This document shows, one piece after another, positions 43,373-52,725 of a DNA stretch of 64,000 nt. The DNA comes from Hahellaceae bacterium (GTDB taxonomy: Bacteria; Pseudomonadota; Gammaproteobacteria; Pseudomonadales; Oleiphilaceae). The stretch lies in contig JACKOB010000002.1 in the NCBI GenBank assembly GCA_024234575.1, positions 496,001 through 560,000 of the forward strand, read 5' to 3'. Positions within the stretch are counted from its first letter, which is position 1; each line of letters begins with the position of its first letter. The notes beneath the pieces were generated by a model. The model ran no database searches, was not told the DNA's origin, and saw only the letters and a list, made by a program, of their open reading frames with translations. The position numbers were made by a program, and so were the translations under genes.

Positions 43373-43963
43373 TTGTTTGAATGGCTTTCTCAGCGCGATG
43401 ACAGCAAGCATATTGTAGAAATTAATTTACAAACGCCACGCCAGCTTTTTAACACCTTTGACCCTTCTCCTTTCCATGAGAAAGACCTGGACAGTGAAGC
43501 CGAACGCTATATCGTTGATTCTGTTGATGAAATCCCCCTTCACAAACATATGCACCTGATTATACATTTACCAGAGCAGGCGATTGTTTCCGATATGGCG
43601 AAACAGTTTAAAGAGGCCATTCAACGCTATTTTATTTATCGGGCCTCAGAAGCTAAACACCACCTTAGACGCTGCTTTCGCGAGGGTCGCATCTCTTTAT
43701 TGGTAGGTTTTTCGTTTTTGCTGAGCTGCCTGATGATTCGGGAGCTTATTCTTGCTTATGGGGAAAGTTTTTTTTACGGCATGCTCGCAGAAGGTTTTCT
43801 AATCACGGGCTGGGTTGCTCTGTGGCATCCGTTAGATGTGTTTCTGTACCAATGGTGGCCGTTGCTGAGACGGTACAGGCTTTTACATAAAATAAGCCAG
43901 CTGAGCGTCGAGGTCACGCCCTCTTCATCAACGCCGTTTTACTCCGAAAGCCATAAAACTTAA
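43373..43963 (+). CDS. Small predicted membrane protein of unknown function
   Basis: 196 residues from a TTG start preceded by AAGGAGGG with ideal spacing. A soluble N-terminal part of about 100 residues is followed by two hydrophobic helices (ISLLVGFSFLLSCLMIRELILAYG and FFYGMLAEGFLITGWVALWHPLDVFLY). The N-terminal pattern ...VDEIPLHKHMHLIIHLP... and the charged helix AIQRYFIYRASEAKHHLRRCFREGR recur in hypothetical proteobacterial proteins, but I do not recognise a named family. It lies 76 bases after the AraC gene. Confidence 0.72.
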   Translation: MFEWLSQRDDSKHIVEINLQTPRQLFNTFDPSPFHEKDLDSEAERYIVDSVDEIPLHKHMHLIIHLPEQAIVSDMAKQFKEAIQRYFIYRASEAKHHLRRCFREGRISLLVGFSFLLSCLMIRELILAYGESFFYGMLAEGFLITGWVALWHPLDVFLYQWWPLLRRYRLLHKISQLSVEVTPSSSTPFYSESHKT

Positions 43964-44153
43964 GCAGTGTTTTGTTTTAGCCGCGACCTTAGCTCCACTG
44001 GACATCGTCGCCTGGCCGTTTTGCAAACTGCTTAGCCGTTCTCACCACAATTGAATAATATTTGATCAATACACGTAATTCGAACTACACTTGAGTCAGT
44101 GAAGATATTCACCAAAGAACAAATCCACACAACGCATAAGCACAACTTACCTA

Positions 44154-44206
44154 GGCGTTTCTTCTGGGAACCTGGCCAAAAGCCATAGAGGAAACAGACC
44201 AACGCC
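44154..44206 (+). other. Possible structured leader of the branched-chain amino acid operon
   Basis: The 5' region before the first operon gene can fold into nested stems: GGCG/CGCC outside, TTTCTTC with GAGGAAA inside it, and an inner TGGC-CAAAA-GCCA hairpin. The structure ends about 25 bases before the ATG, leaving the ACTGGAGG ribosome site free. It is not a riboswitch class I recognise. The folding is from visual pairing only. Confidence 0.35.
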
Positions 44207-44230
44207 GGGGCGACGTGACTGGAGGTTTGT

Positions 44231-45319
44231 ATGTTTGATTTGCTTGCGCAAGAGCAGGTTCGGGATGTGCATTTTAAATATGACCCCGCATCTGGGCTAA
44301 GAGCCATCATCGCTATTCATAGCACCAAGTTCGGACCCGCCCTGGGTGGCTGCCGATTCATCTCCTACGATTCTGAAGACCGTGCGCTCAATGATGCCCT
44401 GCGGCTGGCACGCGGCATGAGTTACAAAGCGGTACTGGCAAAAATCCCCCAAGGCGGTGGTAAATCTGTCATTCTCAAACCTGCCAGTTATGATCCTGAA
44501 AAACTTTTCCTGGCATTTGGTGATTTTGTCAACGAGCTGGGAGGTCGCTATATAACGGCAATTGACAGCGGCACCAGCGCTGCCGAAATGGATATCATCG
44601 CCAGACGCACCCGCCACGTCACCAGTACCAGCTACGAAACCAACCCCTCGGATTTTACTGCCGAAGGCGTATTTGCGGGCATTACTGTTGCCTGCCAGCA
44701 GGTGTTAGCAAACGAATCACTGACAGGGGTGCATGTTGCCTTGCAGGGGCTGGGGAATGTGGGTTTTCAGCTAGCGCAGCGGTTGCGTAAGGCAGGCGCC
44801 ACGCTAACGGTTGCCGATATAGATGAAAACCGGGTACGTCAGGCAGTCGACCAGCTGGGGGCACAAGCGGTATCTGCCGACAAAATCTACGCGGTTGATT
44901 GTGATGTTTTTTCTCCCTGCGGTCTGGGTGGTGTCATTAATGATCAAACGCTGCCGCAGCTAAAATGCAAAATGATTGCGGGTTCGGCAAATAATCAGTT
45001 ACTTACCGAAGAGCACGGCAAATTACTGCACCAACGCAACATTCTGTATGCCCCCGATTATGTCATTAATGCTGGCGGTTTAATCTACGCCTCTATGCAT
45101 CACAATGGCTTTGATAACCACGATATTGCACACAAGTCACAGGAAATTTCCGTCACTCTGGCAGAAATCTTTAACGCATCCAAGGCCCAGGAAAAGCCTA
45201 CCAGCGTGATTGCGGATACGCTCGCCGAAGCGCGACTGTTTGGGCTTTCGAATAGTGAGAACAAGCGCCGCAGTCAAGGCGTTGACTTCTCCCGCCGCTC
45301 AGGAGGTGAAGTCGCATGA
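44231..45319 (+). CDS. Leucine (branched-chain amino acid) dehydrogenase
   Basis: NAD-dependent oxidative deamination of leucine, valine and isoleucine to 2-oxo acids. 362 residues, with the Glu/Leu/Phe/Val dehydrogenase fold: the catalytic lysines in RGMSYKAVLAKIPQGGGKSV, AIDSGTSAAEMDII, and the Rossmann motif GLGNVGFQLAQRL. ...SANNQL, with DYVINAGGLI near the end, is typical of leucine dehydrogenase rather than glutamate dehydrogenase. ACTGGAGG is a strong ribosome site. The stop overlaps the E1 alpha start (ATGA), so deamination and the following oxo-acid decarboxylation are encoded together. Confidence 0.9.
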   Translation: MFDLLAQEQVRDVHFKYDPASGLRAIIAIHSTKFGPALGGCRFISYDSEDRALNDALRLARGMSYKAVLAKIPQGGGKSVILKPASYDPEKLFLAFGDFVNELGGRYITAIDSGTSAAEMDIIARRTRHVTSTSYETNPSDFTAEGVFAGITVACQQVLANESLTGVHVALQGLGNVGFQLAQRLRKAGATLTVADIDENRVRQAVDQLGAQAVSADKIYAVDCDVFSPCGLGGVINDQTLPQLKCKMIAGSANNQLLTEEHGKLLHQRNILYAPDYVINAGGLIYASMHHNGFDNHDIAHKSQEISVTLAEIFNASKAQEKPTSVIADTLAEARLFGLSNSENKRRSQGVDFSRRSGGEVA

Positions 45320-46419
45320 AAAGCACGCAAACTTTCGATATTAGCCATTCCTGTTTGCTGGACGCGACCGGACAGCTCACGGATAGCTGCCCGACATCTA
45401 TCAGCGCAGAGCATCTGCGTCAGGCATACGCCACTATGGTGCTGATACGCGCCTTCGACCAAAAGGCGATTGCCCTGCAGCGCACAGGCAAGCTCGGCAC
45501 ATACCCATCCATTCTCGGGCAAGAGGCAATTAGTACCGCCATTGGTATGACGATGCAGGCAGACGACGTCTTCGTGCCCTATTATCGGGATCAGGCAGCG
45601 CAGTATTTGCGTGGCGTCTCGTTAACAGAAATCTTACTCTATTGGGGTGGCGATGAACGTGGCAGCAATTATGCGTCCCCTAAATGCGCGCAGGATATGC
45701 CCGTATGTGTACCCATCGCAACGCAATACTGCCATGCCGCTGGCATCGCCACAGCGATGAAAATTCGGGCAGAAAAACGCGCGGTCGTGGTTACCTGTGG
45801 TGATGGGGCTACATCAAAAGGTGATTTTCTCGAAAGCCTTAACCTTGCTGGCACCTGGCACTTGCCGATGGTGATGGTGGTGAACAACAATCAATGGGCT
45901 ATTTCGACTCCCCGGGCAAAGCAGTGCAATGCGCAGACACTGGCACAAAAAGCCATCGGGGCAGGTGTGCAAGGTTTGGTCGTTGACGGTAATGACTATG
46001 TGGGAATGGCTTACGAACTTCAAAAAGCATTAAGCCGCGCTCATGCAGGCAAAGGCCCCACATTAATTGAAGCCACCAGCTACCGTCTGGGCGATCACAC
46101 GACCGCCGACGATGCCAGCCGCTATCGACCGGCACAGGAACTCAAAGCAGCATGGGAGAAAGAGCCCATCAAGCGCCTGCGACATTATCTGCAAACCACT
46201 GGTCTGTGGACCGATGCCGACGAACAAGCACTGCTGCTGCAAGTGAAAGCCGACATTGATCAGGTGGTTGCAGACTATACCAGCATTGCTGCCGATGCGC
46301 CGGAATCAATGTTTACTTATCTGTTCGAAGAATTACCTTCCGCAAGATTGAATCAATACCAACAAGTTGCCAATGCTGCCGCCTCCCGTGCGGTAGGGGG
46401 AGGAAGCCATCATGAATGA
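45316..46419 (+). CDS. bkdA1: Branched-chain 2-oxo acid dehydrogenase E1 alpha subunit
   Basis: Thiamin-diphosphate-dependent decarboxylase subunit of 367 residues. The ThDP motif begins GDGATSKGDFLESLNLAGTW and ends VVNNNQWAIST. The phosphorylation-loop region YRLGDHTTADDASRYR resembles branched-chain E1 alpha more than pyruvate E1. Its partner E1 beta starts eight bases before its stop, so the two are translated together. It follows the leucine dehydrogenase gene, which fits leucine, valine and isoleucine breakdown or branched acyl-CoA supply. Confidence 0.9.
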   Translation: MKSTQTFDISHSCLLDATGQLTDSCPTSISAEHLRQAYATMVLIRAFDQKAIALQRTGKLGTYPSILGQEAISTAIGMTMQADDVFVPYYRDQAAQYLRGVSLTEILLYWGGDERGSNYASPKCAQDMPVCVPIATQYCHAAGIATAMKIRAEKRAVVVTCGDGATSKGDFLESLNLAGTWHLPMVMVVNNNQWAISTPRAKQCNAQTLAQKAIGAGVQGLVVDGNDYVGMAYELQKALSRAHAGKGPTLIEATSYRLGDHTTADDASRYRPAQELKAAWEKEPIKRLRHYLQTTGLWTDADEQALLLQVKADIDQVVADYTSIAADAPESMFTYLFEELPSARLNQYQQVANAAASRAVGGGSHHE

Positions 46420-47455
46420 TGCCGTCAAAGATGCTGTGATCTCCAGCCTGAACAAACAAAGCTCCGTTGATTCGGTGAAAAGTGTCACCCTGGTTGAAGC
46501 CGTTAATATGGCGCTGGCATCGGAAATGCGTCGTGATGCTGATGTCGTGATTCTTGGCGAAGATATTGCCGTGAACGGCGGTGTCTTTCGCACCACCGCC
46601 AATCTGCAAAAAGAATTTGGTAACAAACGGGTACTCGATACGCCGTTGGCCGAAACACTCATTGCAGGTATCACGGTAGGCATGGCCAGCCAGGGCCTTA
46701 AGCCTGTTGCTGAGATACAGTTTATGGGTTTTATCTACGCGGCAATGGAGCAGATCATCAGCCACGCCTCCCGCCTGCGTAACCGCACCCGTGGCCGGCT
46801 GAGTTGCCCACTGGTAATTCGTGCCCCATTCGGTGGCGGCATCCATGCCCCAGAGCACCATTGTGAAAGCACCGAGGCCCTGTTTGCACACATTCCCGGT
46901 ATTCGCGTGGTCATCCCCAGTTCACCCTTGCGGGCCTACGGCTTGCTGCTGGCCGCTATCCGCAACCCCGACCCGGTTATATTTCTGGAGCCAAAACGTA
47001 TTTACCGGGCTGTCTCACAACCGGTGCCAGACAATGGTGAAGCGCTGCCTTTAGATACCTGCTTTACCCTGCGAGAAGGCAGTGATATGACGCTGATCAG
47101 CTGGGGGGCAATGATTCATGAAACCCTGGAGGCTGCAACCAGACTCGCCGAAGCCAACATTTCTGCCGAGGTGATTGATGTGGCCACTATCAGCCCGCTG
47201 GATATGGATACGATTTGTGCTTCGGTCGCAAAGACTGGGCGTTGTGTCATTGTGCATGAGGCAGCGCGCAGCAATGGCGTTGGTGGCGAAATAGCTGCCT
47301 GTCTGGCCGAACAATCTCTTTTTGATCTAAAAGCGCCTGTCGTCCGGGTCACCGGCTATGACACCATCATGCCGTACTTTAGAAACGAGCAGCACTATTT
47401 GCCATCCACCGCAATGATTGTCGAGGCGGCACAAAAGCTAATGAGCTATCAATAA
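46412..47455 (+). CDS. bkdA2: Branched-chain 2-oxo acid dehydrogenase E1 beta subunit
   Basis: 347-residue partner of E1 alpha. Features are VTLVEAVNMALASEMRRDADVVILGEDIAVNGGVFRTTANLQKEFG with the ThDP-contacting Glu, RVLDTPLAETLIAGITVGMASQGLKPVAEIQFM, and the C-terminal transketolase domain ISAEVIDVATISPLDMDTI. GGAGGA lies seven bases before the ATG. The first 28 residues are an extra N-terminal stretch rich in Asn/Lys/Ser, not usual for the family, but the ribosome site favours this start. Confidence 0.9.
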   Translation: MNDAVKDAVISSLNKQSSVDSVKSVTLVEAVNMALASEMRRDADVVILGEDIAVNGGVFRTTANLQKEFGNKRVLDTPLAETLIAGITVGMASQGLKPVAEIQFMGFIYAAMEQIISHASRLRNRTRGRLSCPLVIRAPFGGGIHAPEHHCESTEALFAHIPGIRVVIPSSPLRAYGLLLAAIRNPDPVIFLEPKRIYRAVSQPVPDNGEALPLDTCFTLREGSDMTLISWGAMIHETLEAATRLAEANISAEVIDVATISPLDMDTICASVAKTGRCVIVHEAARSNGVGGEIAACLAEQSLFDLKAPVVRVTGYDTIMPYFRNEQHYLPSTAMIVEAAQKLMSYQ

Positions 47456-47512
47456 TATGGCATGGTTATGATTGCCAATAGTTGCAATAGATCCAAGATA
47501 GTGAGGTGACAC

Positions 47513-48652
47513 ATGCGATTCTTCAAACTCCCGGATTTAGGGGAAGGTCTGCCAGAAGCCGAAATCGTTCGCTGGCATGTTAAAGCCGGCGACACCGTTG
47601 CCGTGGATCAACTACTGGTAGAAGTGGAAACCGCTAAAGCGGTGGTAGAAGTACCTTCGCCTCACGCTGGTGAAATCGTTGCGTTGTTTGGCGGTGAAGG
47701 CGATATCATCCACACTGGCGAGCCATTGCTGGAATTTGCAGTGCCCGATTCGGGGGCCAACGCGGATAGCGGCACCGTCGTTGGTGAGCTAAAGCAAGCG
47801 ACACAATCTGATAGCAGTGACAGTTTTATCATCGGTGCCGCCGCATCGAGTCGACAGGCGCTGCACGGCCACGCCAGCCCGGCTATACGCGCCATGGCCC
47901 ACAGCATGGGCGTCGCACTGGAACAGATTAAAGGCAGCGGGCCGGACGGCAGTATCACCGCCCATGACGTTGAAAACGCCTCGAAAACCCAAGAAACCCA
48001 CGGCGAGGCGGAGTCTCTGCGAGGTGCCCGCAGGACCATGGCGAAAACGATGGAGCACTCTCACGCCAACGTCGTGCCAGTAACACTCTTCGATGATGCC
48101 GACATCCACGACTGGCCAGCCGGCACCGACATCAGCATGCGTCTGGTGAGTGCCATTATCGCGGCAACCAAAGTATCGCCAGCACTCAATGGTTGGTTCT
48201 ATGGCGACACAATGACCCGCAGATTACGCCAAAGTGTTGATATCGGCATGGCGGTAGATACAGAAGAAGGGCTCTTTGTTCCCGTTTTGCGTGACGCGAA
48301 TCACCGCACCAATGCAGATCTTCGCCAAGGACTCGACCGCCTGCGACAGGATGTGCTCAATCGCAGCATCCCACCCGGAGAAATGCAGGGAGCCACCATT
48401 ACCCTGTCAAACTTTGGTACCATAGCCGGGCGTTACGCCAACCCCATTGTTGTGCCGCCCCAAATAGCCATTCTTGGTGCCGGGGTGGTGCGAGATGAAG
48501 TTGTCGCTCGACATCAGCAAATTGCTATCAGAAAGATATTGCCATTATCCTTAACCTTCGATCATCGGGCAGCAACGGGTGGCGAAGCGGCGAGATTTCT
48601 AAAAGCGTTAATAGAAAACCTACAACAAGGGGCAGAAAGAAAAAACCAATGA
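47513..48652 (+). CDS. bkdB: Branched-chain dihydrolipoamide acyltransferase E2
   Basis: 379-residue core of the 2-oxo acid dehydrogenase complex. It has one lipoyl domain with lipoylation Lys42 in VETAKAVVEV, then the peripheral-subunit-binding domain (SPAIRAMAHSMGVALEQIKGSGPDGSITAHDVEN), then the catalytic domain with LTFDHRAATGG (His351). The linkers are short, giving a compact E2. GAGGTG precedes the ATG with good spacing. No E3 (lipoamide dehydrogenase) gene is in the operon, so the general Lpd of the cell is presumably used. It ends with an ATGA overlap to a small secreted protein. Confidence 0.9.
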   Translation: MRFFKLPDLGEGLPEAEIVRWHVKAGDTVAVDQLLVEVETAKAVVEVPSPHAGEIVALFGGEGDIIHTGEPLLEFAVPDSGANADSGTVVGELKQATQSDSSDSFIIGAAASSRQALHGHASPAIRAMAHSMGVALEQIKGSGPDGSITAHDVENASKTQETHGEAESLRGARRTMAKTMEHSHANVVPVTLFDDADIHDWPAGTDISMRLVSAIIAATKVSPALNGWFYGDTMTRRLRQSVDIGMAVDTEEGLFVPVLRDANHRTNADLRQGLDRLRQDVLNRSIPPGEMQGATITLSNFGTIAGRYANPIVVPPQIAILGAGVVRDEVVARHQQIAIRKILPLSLTFDHRAATGGEAARFLKALIENLQQGAERKNQ

Positions 48653-49056
48653 TTGTAAAAACGAAAATAGATCACCTATTAAAAACCATCGTACAAACCT
48701 TTGTGCTGGGGCTATCCCTGGCCAATCCAACATACGCGGCCACTATCGACATCAGCGGCGGTCGGGAGCTGTGCGATGCCGAGCAAGAGGTGTGCTTGCG
48801 AGGCTCAGTCACCTGGAATAAAAATGATCGACTTATCGAAATATCCGGGCAACTTGTCTCACCTGCCCCCGCACCCGGCACCATGACCTTTAACTTTCAT
48901 GGAGAAACAGGCGCTGGCGAATCCGTCATTCATGCCACGGATATTAAACTGCGAGCCGTTGGCCGCGAGATTCTCGACAAAAAGATCATCCCGCCCTATT
49001 CCAGCGAAACGCGGTGGGAGTTAACCAGCATACGCTTTACGCACGATGACAAGTAA
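48649..49056 (+). CDS. Small exported protein of unknown function
   Basis: 135 residues with a probable signal peptide (TIVQTFVLGLSLANPTYAA) after a basic start; cleavage is near residue 30. The mature part is beta-rich with one Cys pair (RELCDAEQEVCLRGSV). The family is not recognised. Its start overlaps the E2 stop by four bases (ATGA), an unexpected link between a secreted protein and the oxo-acid dehydrogenase operon. The overlap implies coupling, although function need not follow. Confidence 0.7.
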   Translation: MIVKTKIDHLLKTIVQTFVLGLSLANPTYAATIDISGGRELCDAEQEVCLRGSVTWNKNDRLIEISGQLVSPAPAPGTMTFNFHGETGAGESVIHATDIKLRAVGREILDKKIIPPYSSETRWELTSIRFTHDDK

Positions 49057-49203
49057 CCACACTTAACCCCTTAGGTGTGTTGATAGTCACAGACATACAA
49101 TAGACGGGCAGGTACTTAATCATAATAGTTCAGAGTGCTTGCCCCATAATCCTTTCATCTGTCACGTAAAGCCGCCTATGAGTGCAATGACGTGCAACAA
49201 CAT

Positions 49204-50251
49204 TTATTCATCACTTGCTGTTTCTTCATTTAAGTTACTCGCCAACTCACTTTCAATCTGCTCGATGCTAGGCAAACTTGTTTGCAGTTCAGCGGTTAAT
49301 GAATCCAGCAGCTTATATTCTGCAATGCCCATTGGCTGTGCTTTGTCGCTTAAAGCATATTCTGCGACGATTTTGTTTTTACTTTTACACAATAAAAGAC
49401 CAATAGTCGGGTTGTCGTGTTCGGTTTTAACCTGGCGATCTACCGATGTCATATAAAAGCTTAACTGGCTTAAACTTGCCGCCTTTAAGCTCGATCACTA
49501 CATAACAGCGCAGTTTGAGATGGTAGAACAGCAGATCAATAAAAAACTCATCGCCTCCGACATTGAGTAACACCTGACGGCCAACAAAGGCAAAGCCTGA
49601 ACCTAACTCCAGCAAAAACTCAGTGACATGCTTGATCAACGCATGCTCAATATCGCGCTCTTGTGCCTCATTAGTCAAACCAATGAAATCAAAACGGTAC
49701 GGATCTTTAAGAGATTCACGTGCTAAATCAGACTGTGCTTGAGGTAGTTTTCCAGTAAAGTTCGTCTCTGCTTTGCCGGTGCGCTCTAATAAGCGCGACT
49801 CTATTTGCATCACTAAAACATTGCGTGACCAATTATGTTCGATGGCTTTTGCCGCATACCAACGCCGGGTTTCAGGGCCGGGGAGCTTATCTAAAAGCGC
49901 TATCTGATGGTACCAGGGCAATTGTGCAAGTACCTCTTGCACAAATTGACCATCTGGCCAAGCCTCAGCAAAGGCGCGCATATATTTAAGATTGCGCGGC
50001 GAAAAGCCTTTCATATCGGGGAAGTCGATACGCAAATCATGGGCTAAGCGATCAATCACTTTAGCGCCCCAGCCTTGCTGACTCTGCCGCATGAGAATAT
50101 CTTTCCCAACCTGCCAATACAGCAGCACCAACTCTTGGTTAACCGCAAGAGCGGCACGTTGCTGGGCGTTATGAATGCGTCCTTTGAGTTCTTGCAGCCA
50201 GTCTGAGTAACCATCCGGCGGCATGGTCAGGCCAATGGGTAGCTTGCTCAT
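49204..50251 (-). pseudogene. DUF1016/PDDEXK nuclease (YhcG-like), frame-disrupted
   Basis: A two-piece gene. The first frame (50251-49427) carries the N-terminal DUF1016 helical domain and the PDDEXK nuclease core (DEFFIDLLFYH and the VIELK catalytic motif), then goes out of frame after GKFKP and stops. The second frame (49452-49204) holds the normal C-terminal part (DNPTIGLLLCKSKNKIVAEYAL). Just before its ATG the DNA codes LSFY in that frame, so the expected sequence FKP-EYAGK-LSFYMT of the family lacks about five residues. A 14-base deletion between TTAAGC direct repeats would explain this. An active product is unlikely unless translation restarts at 49452. Confidence 0.8.
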
Positions 50252-50462
50252 ACTATTCTCTCCCTGCTTTTGTGGTCATCCGTATGTAAAGTTCAAACAG
50301 TTTTTCTGGGCGTTAAGTGTTGTTTCTGAAGTGACGCGCAATGAAGATGCGGCTTGATAGTTCAGAGTGCCTATCCCGTATAGCCGTTTATGTAGTCCTG
50401 CAAGGTACTTCGGTACCTGTATTTCAGAATATCCGCAGAAAAAACACGCCATAATTTTTCAC

Positions 50463-51089
50463 TCAACCCTTCTTAGCCACCCCCTTAATCACCGGTGAAA
50501 CCAGCCGGATGATTTTAGGGTGATAAAACGCATCAATACTTTCAAACCGAAATCCCTGCCGCTCGAACACTGTTTGCGTTGTGCGGTTGAGGTTACAGCC
50601 ACAGCCAACTTTGTTCCAAACCGGATTCAGTCGATTCTGCCAGCGCGCGAGGCTATCCGAAGGGGCTTTCACGTGCTCGAAGAAAATCAGGGAACCTCCA
50701 GGTTTTAGAACGCGAAAAACTTCTTCGGCGGCTTTGTCTGGGTCGGGAATGGTGCAGAAAACCAAAAAGGCAATGACCGTATCGAAGCTGTTGTCGTCAA
50801 ATTGCAGATTTTGCGCATCACCCGCCTGCAGTGACAACTTGTGGGCAATCGCTGGAGCACTTCTGGCTGCTTGCTGTGCTTTCGTCAGTAACGCTTCACT
50901 CGGCTCAATACCAACAATGTGCTCTACTTGCGCAGAATAAAAGGGCAGGCTGATACCGCTGCCAATACCAATTTCTAGGATTCGGCCACGAGCACTGCCA
51001 AGAATTTCCTCTCTTTCTCGCCGAAACGCTTTATCAGCGATATTTAAAACCCAAGGAAAGATGTTGTTCTCGTAAAAACTCATTAACAT
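50463..51089 (-). CDS. Class I SAM-dependent methyltransferase
   Basis: 208-residue UbiE/PmtA-like methyltransferase. The SAM-binding motif is ILEIGIGSGISLPFY, followed by IVGIEPSEALLTKA, then GDAQNLQFDDNSFDTVIAFLVFCTIPDPDKAAEEVFRVLKPGGSLIFFEHV, the usual order. The substrate is unknown and could be phospholipid, quinone or a small molecule. GGAG lies ten bases before the ATG. A cardiolipin synthase gene is divergent from it, but a functional link is not shown. Confidence 0.85.
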   Translation of the reverse strand: MLMSFYENNIFPWVLNIADKAFRREREEILGSARGRILEIGIGSGISLPFYSAQVEHIVGIEPSEALLTKAQQAARSAPAIAHKLSLQAGDAQNLQFDDNSFDTVIAFLVFCTIPDPDKAAEEVFRVLKPGGSLIFFEHVKAPSDSLARWQNRLNPVWNKVGCGCNLNRTTQTVFERQGFRFESIDAFYHPKIIRLVSPVIKGVAKKG

Positions 51090-51208
51090 TACGCTGACGC
51101 TCCAAAAACGAATAATTACTGCTGTGCTACCCTAATAGGGCTGTCGTCCAATATTGGGCCTGTTGTTTCATTAAAAGTATCGATATATAGCAGAGAGTAG
51201 ACCCTAAT

Positions 51209-52648
51209 TTGAACGTCATGACCAGCCTGGATGCCTACCTGATTTTCTTGCTGCTTGCCAGTTTATACACGCTCGCCGGGCTCTGCATCGTACAGGTGTT
51301 GCTCACCTATCGCACTGCACAGGGGGCAATCGCCTGGATTATCGCACTGTTAGCAATGCCCTACGTGGCGTTACCAGCATATGTCATCTTTGGCCGCAGC
51401 AAGTTTCAGGGGTACGTCAACGCCCGGCGCATTGGTGATCAGGAGCTTGCAAACATCAGCGCCGCCTTGGACAACCATGCGAAACCGGTGATATGCAGAC
51501 CACCTGGTCATTCAGAAGAACTTCTCGTACTTACCAACCTGTTACGACTGCCGTTAACCCATAGCAACCGATGCGAACTGCTGATTGATGGGGAGCGTTC
51601 TTTTGAGGCGATGTTACTGGCCATTGAAAAAGCCAGGAAATACATCTTGATCGAATTTTATATAGTCCGGCATGACGAGCTGGGAAATCGATTTAAAGAT
51701 GCATTAATCAAAAAAGCCAATGAAGGCCTTGCCGTGTATTTTATCTACGATGAGGTTGGCAGTTCCGGGTTATCACGTTCATTCATCAAAGAGCTGGCCG
51801 TTGCGGGCATTAACATTACCTCTTTCGGGTCGACCCGGGCCTATTTGAAGCGGGTGCAGATAAACTTTCGTAACCACCGAAAAATCGTTGTCACTGATGG
51901 TGATAATGCCTTTATCGGCGGCATGAATATCGGTGATGAGTACCTGCGAAAGACCAACGCTGCGGCACCTTGGCGTGATACACATTTGCATATTCTTGGC
52001 CCTGCCGTTTTGGGTGTACAGTTAGCGTTTGTTGAAGACTGGTACTGGGCGAAGGGGCATGTACCCGCCTTAAACTGGCAACCAGAGCCACAGGAAGACA
52101 ACCAAAAGGTGTTGATTATTCCCACCAGTGCGGCCGACGAACATGACAACTGTGAGCTGTTTTTCCTTAACAGTATTAACAATGCCAGAGACAGAATCTG
52201 GATCGCGACCCCCTACTTTGTTCCTGACATGCAAATTATGAGCGCCTTGCAACTGGCCAGTGCCCGGGGCGTGGATGTACGCATACTGATACCGCAACGA
52301 CCTGATCTAACGCTGGTCTACTACGCGGCTTACTCCTACATGGTACAGGCTGATCGCTACGGTATTGGCATCTATCGCTACCAAACCGGCTTTATGCATC
52401 AAAAGGTGATGCTGGTTGATAACCGTTACGCTTCTATTGGTACCGCCAACCTGGATAACCGCTCGATGCGACTAAACTTCGAAATTACAGCTCTCGTTGC
52501 CGACAAAGCTTTTGTCGGGCAAGTAAGCAGTATGCTCACGGATGACTTTTCTGCGTCTATCCGCATGTCATTAAACGACTACCAAAACCGCTCTTTGAGA
52601 TTTCGGCTACTATGTCGCGCCGCCAGACTACTCGGGCCGGTGCTCTAA
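51209..52648 (+). CDS. cls: Cardiolipin synthase
   Basis: 479-residue inner-membrane phospholipase-D-family enzyme that makes cardiolipin from phosphatidylglycerol. Two N-terminal helices (about 10-30 and 38-60) anchor it. Both HKD motifs are present: NFRNHRKIVVTDGD (first) and GFMHQKVMLVDNRYASIGTANLDNRS (second). The length fits ClsA-type enzymes. The start is TTG at 51209, or an ATG at 51218 in the same frame; AGAGAG lies upstream. Confidence 0.92.
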   Translation: MNVMTSLDAYLIFLLLASLYTLAGLCIVQVLLTYRTAQGAIAWIIALLAMPYVALPAYVIFGRSKFQGYVNARRIGDQELANISAALDNHAKPVICRPPGHSEELLVLTNLLRLPLTHSNRCELLIDGERSFEAMLLAIEKARKYILIEFYIVRHDELGNRFKDALIKKANEGLAVYFIYDEVGSSGLSRSFIKELAVAGINITSFGSTRAYLKRVQINFRNHRKIVVTDGDNAFIGGMNIGDEYLRKTNAAAPWRDTHLHILGPAVLGVQLAFVEDWYWAKGHVPALNWQPEPQEDNQKVLIIPTSAADEHDNCELFFLNSINNARDRIWIATPYFVPDMQIMSALQLASARGVDVRILIPQRPDLTLVYYAAYSYMVQADRYGIGIYRYQTGFMHQKVMLVDNRYASIGTANLDNRSMRLNFEITALVADKAFVGQVSSMLTDDFSASIRMSLNDYQNRSLRFRLLCRAARLLGPVL

Positions 52649-52725
52649 TATCGAGCCCCTCGAAGCGCAGTCGTGCGTTTTCTACAGACTCATCTACAGT
52701 GAATAGACAGGTTTCTCGTTAGTCA

